Assembly: GCA_023381945.1 (NCBI GenBank)
Contig: JAMCQY010000204.1
Span: 1 to 11,321, forward strand
Length of the DNA: 11,321 bases
Direction: 5' to 3'
Source: Deltaproteobacteria bacterium
GTDB taxonomy: Bacteria; Desulfobacterota; Desulfobaccia; Desulfobaccales; 0-14-0-80-60-11
Shown one piece after another: positions 1 through 7,859 of this stretch (position 1 is its first letter; each line of letters starts with the position of its first letter). A program made the translations under genes and the position numbers. The notes below the pieces were generated by a model, which saw nothing but the letters and a program-made list of their open reading frames with translations, did no database searches and was not told the DNA's origin.

Positions 1-38
1 AAGAGGCCGTGCAGAAAGGCAATATCGATTCAGGCTAA
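1..38 (+). pseudogene. Tail of a second response-regulator receiver fragment (partial at window edge)
   Basis: Reading from base 3 gives EAVQKG and then a divergent NIDSG before a TAA at 36-38. EAVQKG is the same hexapeptide found just before the conserved AYDFITKPF block of the minus-strand receiver fragment at 42-212, and the first 20 bases are the exact reverse complement of 162-181. I therefore read this as the end of another receiver-domain copy, in the opposite direction, that is cut before its lysine motif. It is too short to be sure. It could instead be only an inverted repeat arm left by a rearrangement. Confidence 0.3.
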
Positions 39-181
39 AGTCTAAGCGGACTGCTCTTTAAGCCTATTTATTTCTTTCTGCATCTGCTTCCACTCCAAGG
101 CCCGCTTGATGGTTATCAGGATGGTCTCTTTGCGGAAAGGTTTGGTGATGAAGTCGTAGGCGCCTTTCTGCACGGCCTCTT
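1..181. repeat. 20-bp perfect inverted repeat, arms 1-20 and 162-181
   Basis: Bases 1-20 are the exact reverse complement of bases 162-181. Both arms encode the same receiver-domain hexapeptide, so the repeat probably comes from two receiver fragments in opposite orientation. The left arm may continue outside the window. Confidence 0.7.
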
Positions 182-212
182 CGGCGGTTTCAGGTGCAGG
201 TCCTCCTGAGGA
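42..212 (-). pseudogene. C-terminal remnant of a response-regulator receiver domain
   Basis: On the minus strand the frame ending at the TAG at 42-44 reads ETAEEAVQKGAYDFITKPF, followed by RKETILITIKRALEWKQ and a short charged tail. That is the alpha4-beta5-alpha5 end of a CheY-like receiver, with the conserved lysine-proline (KP) pair. A TGA at 213-215 closes the frame upstream, and no start codon or phosphoacceptor region precedes it in this frame. In another minus-strand frame, about 198-240, the residues NKILFADPQEDLH resemble the beta1 acidic start of a receiver. The gene was therefore probably shortened by an internal deletion that removed the aspartate region. It cannot be a working receiver. 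The family call is good, the deletion history is inference. Confidence 0.6.
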
Positions 213-259
213 TCAGCAAAAAGAATTTTGTTAAATTTTAAGCTAAGTTAGGTCCCCGG

Positions 260-367
260 TCAAGCGGCCGCCCAGGCAGCCAAGGTGGGGATATGCAGCA
301 GGGTAAGGAGCAAGTTAGTATGGGCCATGGCGCCTATCAGCATCGGTAATCGGAGGCACAACGCCAT
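260..367 (-). CDS. Possible 35-residue hydrophobic peptide downstream of the CBS gene
   Basis: An ATG at 365-367 lies two bases after the TAA of the upstream CBS gene on the same strand, so translation could be coupled. The peptide starts MALCLRLPMLIGAMAH, is rich in Leu and Ala, and stops at a TGA at 260-262. It could form one membrane helix. There is no good Shine-Dalgarno sequence of its own and I recognise no family. It may be a leftover of a longer membrane protein or simply chance. The rest of 213-370 holds nothing I can identify. Confidence 0.18.
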   Translation of the reverse strand: MALCLRLPMLIGAMAHTNLLLTLLHIPTLAAWAAA

Positions 368-369
368 AT

Positions 370-876
370 TTAGTCGCCCAACACCATCTTAGAGATTTCC
401 CCAAAAAGGTCGCTCAGCCGGAGCATGCCCACCACCTTACCGTCTTGCATCACCGGCACCAGGCCGACGTTCTCCTTGACCATCAGGTAGAGGGATTTGG
501 TGAGGGGATCCTCGGCATTCACGGTGATCTTAATGGGGCTCATGACGTCGCTCACCGGCTTTTGAGAGGCTTCTTTCAAGCCGGGGCCGAAGAGGCCGCC
601 GATCATCACGGTAAGATTGGGGTCGGCCTTGATCAGGGCAGTCTCATGGAGAAACCTGGGCTCCAGCCCCTTAATGATGTCCCGCAAGGTCAAGATCCCC
701 ATAAGCTGATACTTTTCATCGAAGACCAGGACGGCCCGGGGCTCGAAGGCACCTTCAAACTTGATGGTTGCTTCCCGGACGATGGCCATGGCCTGGCGCA
801 GGGTGAACCAGTAGGGGATATGCGGATAATCCTCCATGCGGATCATTAAATCCTCGATCTTTTTCTGCTCCGGCAT
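370..876 (-). CDS. Stand-alone two-CBS-domain protein
   Basis: The 168-residue soluble protein consists of a CBS pair and little else. CBS1 spans about residues 20-73 (from IPYWFTLRQAM to GILTLRDII) and CBS2 about residues 107-161 (from VSDVMSPI to GMLRLSDLF). The hydrophobic-G-hydrophobic-(T/R)xxD ends typical of CBS motifs are clear in both. CBS pairs usually bind adenine nucleotides (AMP, ATP, SAM) and regulate a partner enzyme or transporter; the ligand here is unknown. The start is fixed by an ATG with GGAGG five bases upstream. A close paralogue (about 80% identical over the shared part) lies in opposite orientation at 1276-1690, fused to a permease tail. That makes a permease a plausible partner, although this copy has none next to it on its own strand. 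Confidence 0.85.
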   Translation of the reverse strand: MPEQKKIEDLMIRMEDYPHIPYWFTLRQAMAIVREATIKFEGAFEPRAVLVFDEKYQLMGILTLRDIIKGLEPRFLHETALIKADPNLTVMIGGLFGPGLKEASQKPVSDVMSPIKITVNAEDPLTKSLYLMVKENVGLVPVMQDGKVVGMLRLSDLFGEISKMVLGD

Positions 877-927
877 GGCATCCTCCAGACTTTCCGGGGT
901 TTTTCCCGTTACGAAAATGATGATTCT

Positions 928-956
928 GTTCTAATGGAGCGGCCTGGAAAAGTCAA
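928..956 (-). promoter_or_regulatory. Sigma70-type promoter of the CBS gene
   Basis: On the minus strand TTGACT (951-956) and TAGAAC (928-933) are separated by exactly 17 bases, about 50 bases upstream of the CBS start codon. The -35 box matches five of six consensus positions and the -10 box four of six. No operator is evident. Confidence 0.5.
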
Positions 957-1088
957 GGGGAGGCGCTTTTATGAGGTCCAGGTCCTTGTGAAATAAAACA
1001 CGATACTAACAGAAATTTAACGGCCTCCTCCCGCCTTTTAACCCCATCTTAATCTTGCGGTTGCTAAAAGATAAACCATGAAATGGGC

Positions 1089-1220
1089 TCTTATAGCGAT
1101 TGCCAAAAATAATTTCTTGTAGGGGCGCACCCGCGTGTGCGCCCTCCTGCGGGCGGACACAAGGGTCCGCCCCTACAATCCATCGGGTTATCGGAAAAAA
1201 CTTTTGGCAAACACTATAAG
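1089..1220. repeat. MITE-like nested palindromic element
   Basis: The outer arms are the 19-mers at 1089-1107 and 1202-1220, which match in 17 of 19 positions as inverted repeats (CTTATAGYGWTTGCCAAAA). Inside is a second 10-bp perfect inverted repeat, TGTAGGGGCG, at 1118-1127 and 1168-1177. Within that are two hairpins: stem GCGCAC/GTGCGC at 1125-1142 and the 8-bp stem GGGCGGAC/GTCCGCCC at 1151-1172. The whole could fold as a cruciform or cloverleaf. Short palindromes with a TAGGGGCG core recur in many bacterial intergenic regions. No transposase is encoded and I see no clear target duplication. It sits 55 bases before the chimeric gene. Confidence 0.6.
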
Positions 1221-1275
1221 AACTGAGCCGTTTTTCGAATCCTTGACGAACATCATAAATCGGTGGGAGGTCTTT

Positions 1276-1917
1276 ATGCCAAACGAACAGAAAGTAAAAG
1301 ATTTGATGATCCCTTTGGAGGATTACCCTCACATCCCCTACTGGTTCTCTCTGCGCCAGGCCATGGCCATCGTCCGGGAGGCGGCCATCAAGTTCGAAGG
1401 GCAATTCGAACCCAGGGCCGTCCTGGTCTTCGATGAAAAATACCAGCTCATGGGCATCTTGACTTTGCGGGACATTATTAAGGGGCTGGAGCCCAGGTTT
1501 CTCCATGAGACTGCCCTGATCAAGGCCGACCCCAGTCTTGCCGTGATGATCGGCGACCTCTTCGGCCCCGGCTTGAAAGAAGCCTCTCAAAAGCCGGTGA
1601 GCGACGTCATGAGTCCCATCAAGGTTACCATCCAGGGCGATGATCCCATTGCCAAGGCCATCTTCCTGATGATCAAGGAAAACGCCGGCCAGACCGTCCC
1701 CGGGGCGGAAAGTGGCGTGCTTTGGTGGTCCCTGTCCCTGGGGGCCTGTTTGGGCGGCAACGGCACCATGATCGGGGCCAGCGCCAGTGTAGTCACTGTG
1801 GGCCTGGCGGAAAAAGCGGGCTACAAAATCTCCTTTGTTGAGTATATGAAAGCCTGCTGGTGGCCCATGATGATCACTGTCACCATCTGCATGATTTATC
1901 TGTTGATTTTCTATTAA
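1276..1917 (+). pseudogene. Chimera: truncated CBS protein fused to the C-terminus of an ArsB/NhaD-type permease
   Basis: The open frame encodes 213 residues from an ATG at 1276 with GGGAGG at 1265-1270. Residues 1-138 match the CBS protein at 370-876 closely (shared blocks such as FEPRAVLVFDEKYQLMGI and GLKEASQKPVSDVMSPI). The match stops in the middle of CBS2, and its last strand and helix are missing. From residue 139 (base 1690) the protein becomes the last 75 residues of the permease encoded at 2142-3879: 67 of 75 are identical, including LGACLGGNGTMIGAS and the tail MIYLLIFY. The nucleotide match of the tails is about 81% over 228 bases with no gap. The product would be a soluble regulatory domain tethered to roughly two membrane helices without the transport core. 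The simplest reading is an in-frame deletion between adjacent CBS and permease genes. It retains a start, a ribosome site and an intact frame, so expression is possible. Confidence 0.75.
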
Positions 1918-2050
1918 TGCCGGATTTGGTGGTTTCTAATTAAAGAACCTTATAAAATGGGATAAATAAAAAAAAGTCCCAAGAAGAAAGGGTAAGTCCA
2001 GGCCAGGAGAAATCTGGCCGAGCAGCAAGACATAATCGGTCGAGAATAAT

Positions 2051-2098
2051 AAGGCCTGTCAGGTGGAGTCTGTCAACCTGGCAGGCCTTTGTCTTTTG
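2051..2098 (+). terminator. Intrinsic terminator or leader hairpin between chimera and permease
   Basis: The arms at 2051-2064 and 2076-2089 pair at 13 of 14 positions (AAGGCCTG...CAGGCCTT) around an 11-base loop, followed by the T-rich TTGTCTTTTG. It ends 52 bases before the permease start. It may terminate the transcript of the chimeric gene, or sit in the permease leader if transcription starts near the TATAAA at 1951-1956. Nothing else recognisable lies between 1918 and 2141 apart from an A-run at about 1966-1976. Confidence 0.5.
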
Positions 2099-2141
2099 TA
2101 AAGCAGAAACCGCAAAAATGTGGTTAATTGGAGGAATATCA

Positions 2142-3879
2142 ATGAGTTTTCCACAAATCCCGGCGGCAAAAATATTGGTCGCAGTTCTATTGGCCGTTCT
2201 TGCCACTCCCGCCGTCTTGCCGGCGGCGCCGCTGGAAAAAGGTGACATTTTGACAATATCCGGCCATATCACGGATGCCCAGGGAAAGGGCATTAACGAA
2301 GCCGAAATTGAACTGCTGGTTAATGGACGGCAGACTGAAACGGCGGAGGGCGCAACGCAGCTTAGCACCGGCAGCAAGGGCAGCTTTGTGGGGCGATATA
2401 TCTTGGCGCCAGGGACCCTGCCGGAAGGGGGCGTGCAGATTCGCGCCGCGAAGCCAAGCTGGCAAACAGGAGAATCGCCGCCCCTGCAGGTATTAGCCGC
2501 GGGGATGGATGCGGCCGGCAACCGGCTCTACCAGGGGGGGGGCCAGCCTCAGCCTGAAGAGGGAAATTACCCCTGCCTTCTGGATCGCCGCGGTGGTTCT
2601 GCTTCTGGTGTATATCTTCATTGCGGCCGAATGGCTGCACCGCACACTGGCGGCTTTTTTTGGGGCCGCTTTTATCCTGTTCATTTCCTACACTGCCGGC
2701 ACCTTCGCAAAAAACTTCTTTATCCTCTCTTTTGAGGATGCCATGCGGGCCATCGACTTGAATGTCATCTTCCTGCTCATGGGAATGATGATTATTGTCG
2801 GGGTCCTGAAAAAAACCGGCCTGTTTCAATGGCTAGCCTATAAATCTTACGCGATAGCCCGGGGTAACGTCTTTATCCTGGCCTTCATCCTACAGGTTGT
2901 TACCGCCATTTGCTCCGCCTTTCTGGACAACGTCACCACCATGCTGCTAATGATCCCGGTAACCATCGAGATTGCCGTAACTTTGAAGATCAATCCTTTG
3001 GCCCTGCTGATACCAGAGGTGTTCGCCTCCAACGTCGGCGGCACCGCCACCCTGATCGGCGATCCGCCCAACATCCTCATCGGCTCCTTTGCGAAATTAA
3101 CCTTTGGCCAGTTTGTCACTAATCTCGCCCTGGTCAGCGCGGTCTGCCTGACCCTTACTTCCCTTTGGTACCTGTGGTGGTACAAGAAAGGCTATTTGCA
3201 GGCCGAAGTCAAAGATGTGGACCGGATTATCGCTTATATGCAAGAAGAGTACAAGATCACCGACAAGAAGTTGACGGTTATGGGCCTGGGGGTTTTGGCC
3301 TTTGTCATCTCCCTGTTTGTCTTGCACGGCGTCTTGCCTATGGAAGTCTCGGTGGCTGCCCTGATGGGCGCCATGGTGCTGCTGGCCATCTCACGGGTTG
3401 ATATTGTCGAGATGCTGGAGCATGAAGTGGAGTGGCCTACCCTGGTTTTTTTTATCGGTTTGTTCATCGTAATCGCCGGAGCGGAAGAGACTGGACTTAT
3501 TCAAATCATTGCTGAATGGGTGAGGGATTTTTCCCGCGGTAACTTGACCGTAGCCATAATTCTTGTCCTTTGGGTAAGCGCTGTCGCCTCGGCCCTCATT
3601 GACAATATCCCCTTTACCGCCACCATGCTGCCGATCATCGCTTTCCTGAACCAGACCATTCCCGGGGCGGAAACCGGCGTGCTCTGGTGGTCGTTGGCTT
3701 TAGGCGCATGTCTCGGCGGCAACGGCACCATGATTGGCGCTTCCGCCAATGTGGTCACTGTCGGCCTGGCTGAAAAGGCTGGTTGCCCCATATCTTTTAT
3801 GGAGTACCTGAAGGCTTGCTGGTGGCCAATGATGATCACCGTCACCATTTGCATGATCTATCTGTTGATTTTCTATTAA
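2142..3879 (+). pseudogene. ArsB/NhaD-superfamily permease with secreted N-terminal Ig-like domain, frameshifted at a G9 run
   Basis: The gene is read as one 578-residue protein if one G is removed from the nine-G run at 2534-2542. Translation starts at the ATG at 2142, with GGAGG seven bases upstream. Residues 1-30 are a signal peptide (AAKILVAVLLAVLATPAVL, then PAAP). Residues about 35-118 form a beta-rich domain starting ILTISGHITDAQGKG, like carboxypeptidase-regulatory or Ig-type folds. From about residue 140 come the membrane segments of an ArsB/NhaD/SLC13-like permease. Signature blocks are DNVTT (262), SNVGGTATLIGDPPN (296), WPTLVFFIGLF, the repeat-related DNIPFTATMLP (487) and LGGNGTMIGASAN (524). 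Such permeases move oxyanions or organic anions, or exchange Na+ and H+; the substrate cannot be told from sequence. As printed, the first frame runs to 2735 and the permease frame is open from 2500 to 3879. The cause may be a sequencing error, slippage (phase variation) or true inactivation. Confidence 0.8.
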
Positions 3880-3909
3880 GCCTTGCTTAATTCCGGGAAT
3901 ACGTTTTAG

Positions 3910-3950
3910 GGGCGGTTTTGAACCGCCCTTATTGCTCTATCTTTTTGGGC
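3910..3950 (+). terminator. Hairpin after the permease gene
   Basis: GGGCGGTT (3910-3917) and AACCGCCC (3921-3928) form a perfect 8-bp stem with a three-base loop, 30 bases after the permease stop. T-containing sequence follows, with a TTTTT at 3942-3946, but no immediate T-run. It shares the TAGGGGCG start with the palindromic element at 1118-1127, so it may be a repeat remnant serving as a terminator. Confidence 0.45.
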
Positions 3951-4032
3951 TTTGGCGTCTTGGCGTGAGATAATTATCGCACTGTCAAGACGCCCTTGAC
4001 CCCAAGGCCGCAACCGGTTATCCTTCCAGTAA

Positions 4033-4038
4033 TATAAT
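4033..4038 (+). promoter_or_regulatory. Consensus -10 box upstream of the KdpD-like remnant
   Basis: TATAAT lies 25 bases before the ATG at 4064, which opens the KdpD-like frame. No convincing -35 box is found at 16-18 bases upstream (CAACCG at 17). It is suggestive only, in an A+T-rich patch. Confidence 0.25.
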
Positions 4039-4063
4039 AATTTTCGAGGGATATAAGAGACAT

Positions 4064-4960
4064 ATGCCAAACTCTGGGCCGGGGGTAGTAACGCAGCCTC
4101 AAACCGAGCCAAGCCGCTCCGGCCCTGGCAGCCTGCTCGTTTGCCTCAGTCCCAGTCCCTTTTCCATTCCCCTGATTTGAGCCACCCAGCGCCTCGCCGA
4201 AGCCCAACGGGTACGGTGGTTCGCCCTCTACGTCGAGACCCCCGCCCATGATCGCCTATCCCCGGAAAGCCAGGAACAGGTGGCCCAGGCCCTGTACCTG
4301 GCCGCAAAACTGGGAGCCCTGGCCGTCAAAGTGTCCGGCTTCCGCATCGGGGGACGAAATTATGGCCTTCGCTCGGGAGAACCAGGTCAGCAAGATTTTT
4401 GTAGGCAAACCCTATGAGCGCCGCTGGCGCCGGTTTGTGGGCATTTCGCTAGTGGACCATTTAATCTGGAACTGCGGCTCGATATCTTTGTCATTTCCGG
4501 AGAACATGGGAAAGCAGGAGCCCCCACAACCACCGTTCCCGGGCCCAAGCCGCGGCGGTTGCTCTGGGAATACCTGCTGGCTGCCTGCGGGGTGAGTCTC
4601 TGTACCGGATTGGGTTTTATTTTATTCCCCCATCTGGCCCTTAGAAACCTGGCGATGATCTATTTATTGACGGTGGTGGTCATTTCCTCCTTTCTCGCCC
4701 GGGGACCGGCTCTGTTCTCTTCATTCTTTTGCGCGGCTGCTTTTGCCTTCTTTTTTGTGCCAAAATATTACTCCTTCGCCATCCCCGACACCGAATCCGC
4801 CGTCACTCTGATGGTAATGCTACTGGTAAGCACCCTGACCAGCGGCCTGACGACCCGAATCCGCCATCAAGCCCGGGTGGCGCGCCAACAGGAAAGGCAA
4901 ACCGCGGCTCTTTACGAGATGAGCCAGAATATAGGGGCTTGGACACAACTAAGGCAACCA
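4064..4960 (+). pseudogene. kdpD: Decayed KdpD-like sensor: USP domain plus DUF4118 membrane domain, no kinase
   Basis: Frame 2 opens at an ATG at 4064, then reads SLLVCLSPSPFSIPLI and a TGA at 4178-4180. It continues as ATQRLAEAQRVRWFALYVET and LYLAAKLGALAVKVSG, the universal-stress-protein-like domain of KdpD. At about 4350 the match moves to frame 3 (DEIMAFARENQVSKIFVGKP, then SLVDHLIWN). At about 4480 it returns to frame 2 (DIFVISGEHG, then the DUF4118 four-helix block). Recognisable pieces of that block are ILFPHLALRNLAMIYLLTV, FLARGPALFSSFF, FFFVPKYYSFAIPD and VARQQERQTAALYEMSQNI. The match stops near 4933-4960. The N-terminal KdpD nucleotide-binding domain and the HisKA/HATPase core are absent. 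KdpD senses K+ and phosphorylates KdpE; this copy cannot. No kdpFABC or kdpE is present. The 3' end was probably lost when the convergent ATPase gene came to lie beside it. Confidence 0.8.
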
Positions 4961-4998
4961 GGGCTTTTCTGGCTGCCATGCGCTCCAAGGTTGGACGC

Positions 4999-7449
4999 TT
5001 ACAACTGCGCCCGCCGCAGGCGCAAGGCATTGGCGACTACGGAAACCGAAGAGAAGCTCATGGCCGCGGCGGCGATAATGGGGCTGAGCAAAATGCCGAA
5101 CCAGGGGTAGAGCACGCCTGCGGCGATGGGGATGCCCAAGGAGTTATACACGAAGGCGAAGAACAGGTTTTCTTTAATATTGCGTAAGGTGGCCCGGCTC
5201 AAGAGGCGGGCCCGGACGATACCCCTGAGATCGCCTTTCACCAGGGTGACTCCGGCGCTTTCCATGGCGACGTCGGTCCCGGTGCCCATAGCGATGCCCA
5301 CATGGGCCTGGGCTAGAGCAGGGGCGTCATTGATGCCGTCGCCGGCCATGGCCACCATCAAGCCCTGGTCTTGAAGTTTCTTAACTTTGGCCGCCTTCTG
5401 GTCGGGCAGGACCTCGGCCACCACCTCATCGATCCCCAATTTTCGAGCCACGGCCTCCGCCGTAGTAAGGTTGTCGCCGGTGAGCATGACGATTTTAATG
5501 CCCTCCTCGTGCAGCTTCTCGATGGCTTCAGGGGTAGTCTCCTTGATGGGGTCGGCCACCCCGACAAGTCCAGCGAGTTTTCCATCAATGGTCAAGAACA
5601 TCACGGTCTGGCCATCAGAACGCAAAGAATCAGCTTTCTCCCCTTCCTCCCCGGTGTTGATCCCCAGTTCCTCCAATAGACGGCGGTTGCCCAAGGCCAC
5701 CTGGTGACCATCAACCTCGCCGGTAACTCCTCTGCCGGTCAAATACTCAAAAATTTCGGCCTCGGCCAGCTTAAGCCCGCGTTCCTCGGCCCCTTTAACG
5801 ATGGCCGCAGCCAGGGGATGTTCGCTGCCCCGCTCCAGGCTGGCCGCCAGGCGCAGGAAAGTGGATTCCTCCAAGTCCTGACGCGGTCGCACGGTCACCA
5901 GCTTGGGTTTACCCTCGGTAAGGGTGCCGGTTTTGTCCACCACCAGGGTATTGATCTGGCGCATCACCTCGATGGCTTCTGCATTCTTGAATAGCACCCC
6001 CACTGTGGCCCCCTTGCCGGTGGCCACCATAATGGACATGGGCGTGGCCAGTCCCAGGGCGCAGGGACAGGCGATGATGAGCACGGCCACGGCGTTGATG
6101 ATGGCGTGGGCCATGCGGGGTGGGGGACCAATCAGCGCCCAAACTGCAAAGGTGACAACGGCTGTGGCTACCACAGCGGGCACGAAATAAGCCGCCACCA
6201 CGTCCACCAGCTTTTGGATGGGTGCCCGGCTGCGCTGGGCTTCGGCCACCATCTGCACGATTTGGGCTAAGAGCGTCCCGGCGCCAACCCTTTCGGCTTG
6301 CATCACTAAGGAGCCGGAGCCATTAATAGTGGCGCCGATGACCCGGTCACCGGGAGCTTTTTCCACCGGGATGGGCTCGCCAGTAATCATGGATTCGTCT
6401 ACGGAACTCTTGCCCTCGACGATGGTACCGTCCACAGGCACTTTTTCTCCGGGACGCACCCTCAGCCGGTCACCCGGTTGTACCTGCTCCAAGGGAATAT
6501 CCTCTTCAGTGCCGTCTGCTTTGAGAAGGCGAGCCGTCTTGGGGGCCAGCCCCAGCAGGGCCTTGATGGCGGCGCTGGTCGCCGAACGCGCCCGCAGCTC
6601 CAATACCTGGCCCAGCAGCACCAGGGTGACGATAAAAGCCGCGGCCTCAAAGTAAACCCCAACCTCGCCGGAGGAGCTCCGGAAAGAAGCCGGGAAGATT
6701 TCCGGGAAGACTTTGGCAACCAAGCTATAAATATAAGCCACCCCGACGCCCAGGCCGATCAAGGAAAACATGTTCAGACTGCGGTTGATAACCGATTGGA
6801 TGCCGCGCACGAAGAAAGGCCAGCCGCACCAGAGCACCACCGGGGTCGCCAACCCAAGCTCCACCCAAACCCAGAAGGGCATGGAGGCCAGATGTTCCAG
6901 GGGATGTCCCGGAATCATATCGCCCATGGCGATAACCAGGAGCGGAATCGTCAGGATGAGCGACAGCCAGAACCGGCGCTGCATATCGCGTAGCTCAGGG
7001 TTTTCTTCCTCTGCCGCGGCCACGGTGCGGGGTTCGAGCGCCATGCCACACTTGGGGCAAGAGCCCGGGGAGTCCTGCACCACCTCCGGGTGCATGGGGC
7101 AGACCCACTCGGTTTTGGCCGCCGCTGGCGCCGGGGCGCCGGCCACTTCCAGGGACATACCGCATTTGGGACAGATACCCGGGTGGTCCTGCCGTACTTC
7201 CGGGTCCATGGGGCAGGTGTAAACGACCCCTGGTGCAGATTCAGCCTTTTTTGGAGGCGAAGGAGCAAAAGCTTCACCTTTAGATTCAAGATATTGCGCC
7301 GGGGATTCTTCGAACTTTGTAAGGCAATGCTGGCTGCAGAAAAGGTATTCGCGCCCCTCATGGGTGGTTCGAAAGCCGGTCTCCTGGTTCACTTTCATAC
7401 CACAAACCGGGTCCGTTAGAGATGAACCCAAGGAAGCGGAATCGTTCAT
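4999..7449 (-). CDS. copA: Copper-type P1B ATPase with N-terminal YHS and two heavy-metal-binding domains
   Basis: The 816-residue membrane pump should export Cu(I) (or Ag+) using ATP. A YHS domain comes first (DPVCGMKV at 13-20, FCSQHC at 37-42). Two CPM-type metal-binding motifs follow: YTCPMDPEV...CPKCGM (77-98) and WVCPMHPEV...CPKCGM (115-136). Helices flank the TGE actuator motif (356) and the CPC metal site of transmembrane segment 6 (461-463, in [10 protein letters not shown]). The catalytic core has DKTGT (phosphorylated Asp505), SEHPLA (542), TGDN (657) and GDGINDAP (703). YN (768) and MSFSS (797) in the last helices agree with the copper subgroup. The usual HMA domains are missing. 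I chose the ATG at 7449 because it is shortly before the YHS domain and has AGGCAGG upstream; a GTG at 7494 would add 15 residues. The gene is convergent with the KdpD remnant. No copper regulator or chaperone gene is in the window. Confidence 0.93.
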   Translation of the reverse strand: MNDSASLGSSLTDPVCGMKVNQETGFRTTHEGREYLFCSQHCLTKFEESPAQYLESKGEAFAPSPPKKAESAPGVVYTCPMDPEVRQDHPGICPKCGMSLEVAGAPAPAAAKTEWVCPMHPEVVQDSPGSCPKCGMALEPRTVAAAEEENPELRDMQRRFWLSLILTIPLLVIAMGDMIPGHPLEHLASMPFWVWVELGLATPVVLWCGWPFFVRGIQSVINRSLNMFSLIGLGVGVAYIYSLVAKVFPEIFPASFRSSSGEVGVYFEAAAFIVTLVLLGQVLELRARSATSAAIKALLGLAPKTARLLKADGTEEDIPLEQVQPGDRLRVRPGEKVPVDGTIVEGKSSVDESMITGEPIPVEKAPGDRVIGATINGSGSLVMQAERVGAGTLLAQIVQMVAEAQRSRAPIQKLVDVVAAYFVPAVVATAVVTFAVWALIGPPPRMAHAIINAVAVLIIACPCALGLATPMSIMVATGKGATVGVLFKNAEAIEVMRQINTLVVDKTGTLTEGKPKLVTVRPRQDLEESTFLRLAASLERGSEHPLAAAIVKGAEERGLKLAEAEIFEYLTGRGVTGEVDGHQVALGNRRLLEELGINTGEEGEKADSLRSDGQTVMFLTIDGKLAGLVGVADPIKETTPEAIEKLHEEGIKIVMLTGDNLTTAEAVARKLGIDEVVAEVLPDQKAAKVKKLQDQGLMVAMAGDGINDAPALAQAHVGIAMGTGTDVAMESAGVTLVKGDLRGIVRARLLSRATLRNIKENLFFAFVYNSLGIPIAAGVLYPWFGILLSPIIAAAAMSFSSVSVVANALRLRRAQL

Positions 7450-7664
7450 CCTTTTGCCTGCCTTAATTAAATTTTTGTGCTCCTGCTTCTGCACCCGGCC
7501 CTTTATTTGCTGGAGCCGTTATTGTATCTGGCAATTGCCGGGTCTGCCGTTGCCCAGGGTCGGGAGGCATAAAGTCCATCCCTGGTTGAAGCTCATGATG
7601 GAGGATGGGCATTTCAAACCGTGAACCGACAAGCCCGATTTGGGAAAATGTTCGTGGTAAGGTC

Positions 7665-7693
7665 AAATTAATCATAGACGAGAAAAAGGTCAA
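7665..7693 (-). promoter_or_regulatory. Candidate promoter of the copper ATPase gene
   Basis: On the minus strand TTGACC (7688-7693) and TAATTT (7665-7670) are 17 bases apart. The -35 box is good and the -10 box is weak. A better -10 (TACAAT, 7521-7526) lies nearer the gene, just after the palindrome GGCAATTGCC (7530-7539), but it has no clear -35 box. That arrangement would fit a regulated promoter, though I see no known copper-regulator operator consensus. The region 7500-7790 holds nothing else I recognise. Confidence 0.3.
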
Positions 7694-7791
7694 CGGACGC
7701 GCTTAAGGTTCCTGCCGCGCTCCGGTTTGGCTCCTGCTGGTAGAGGGATATCGGCAGCCCAACAACTTATCTGAAAGACGCTGAAGGGTTT

Positions 7792-7827
7792 CTTAAAAAC
7801 GGAGGGGCGCATGGATTGCGCCCCTCC
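7792..7827 (-). terminator. Intrinsic terminator of the deacetylase gene
   Basis: A perfect 11-bp stem (GGAGGGGCGCA, 7801-7811, with TGCGCCCCTCC, 7817-7827) has a five-base loop. On the minus strand it is followed by GTTTTTAAG. It begins 33 bases past the stop of the deacetylase gene, which is the expected geometry for Rho-independent termination. Confidence 0.88.
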
Positions 7828-7859
7828 TGGTTCAAGCCGATGGCGGAATGACTACGGTT

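Noticed and set aside
1006..1590. 194-codon minus-strand frame, and the 445-849 plus-strand frame
   Set aside because: Both are antisense to the two CBS copies and resemble each other only because the CBS copies do. One also runs through the palindromic element.
3974..4249. Minus-strand frames of 68 and 91 codons before the KdpD remnant
   Set aside because: They are antisense to the KdpD-like reading and have no ribosome site. Their low-complexity composition looks like shadow coding.
7463..7693. 76-codon minus-strand frame upstream of the copper ATPase
   Set aside because: It begins with a TTG that overlaps a candidate -35 box, overlaps the ATPase start in another frame, and shows no recognisable motif.
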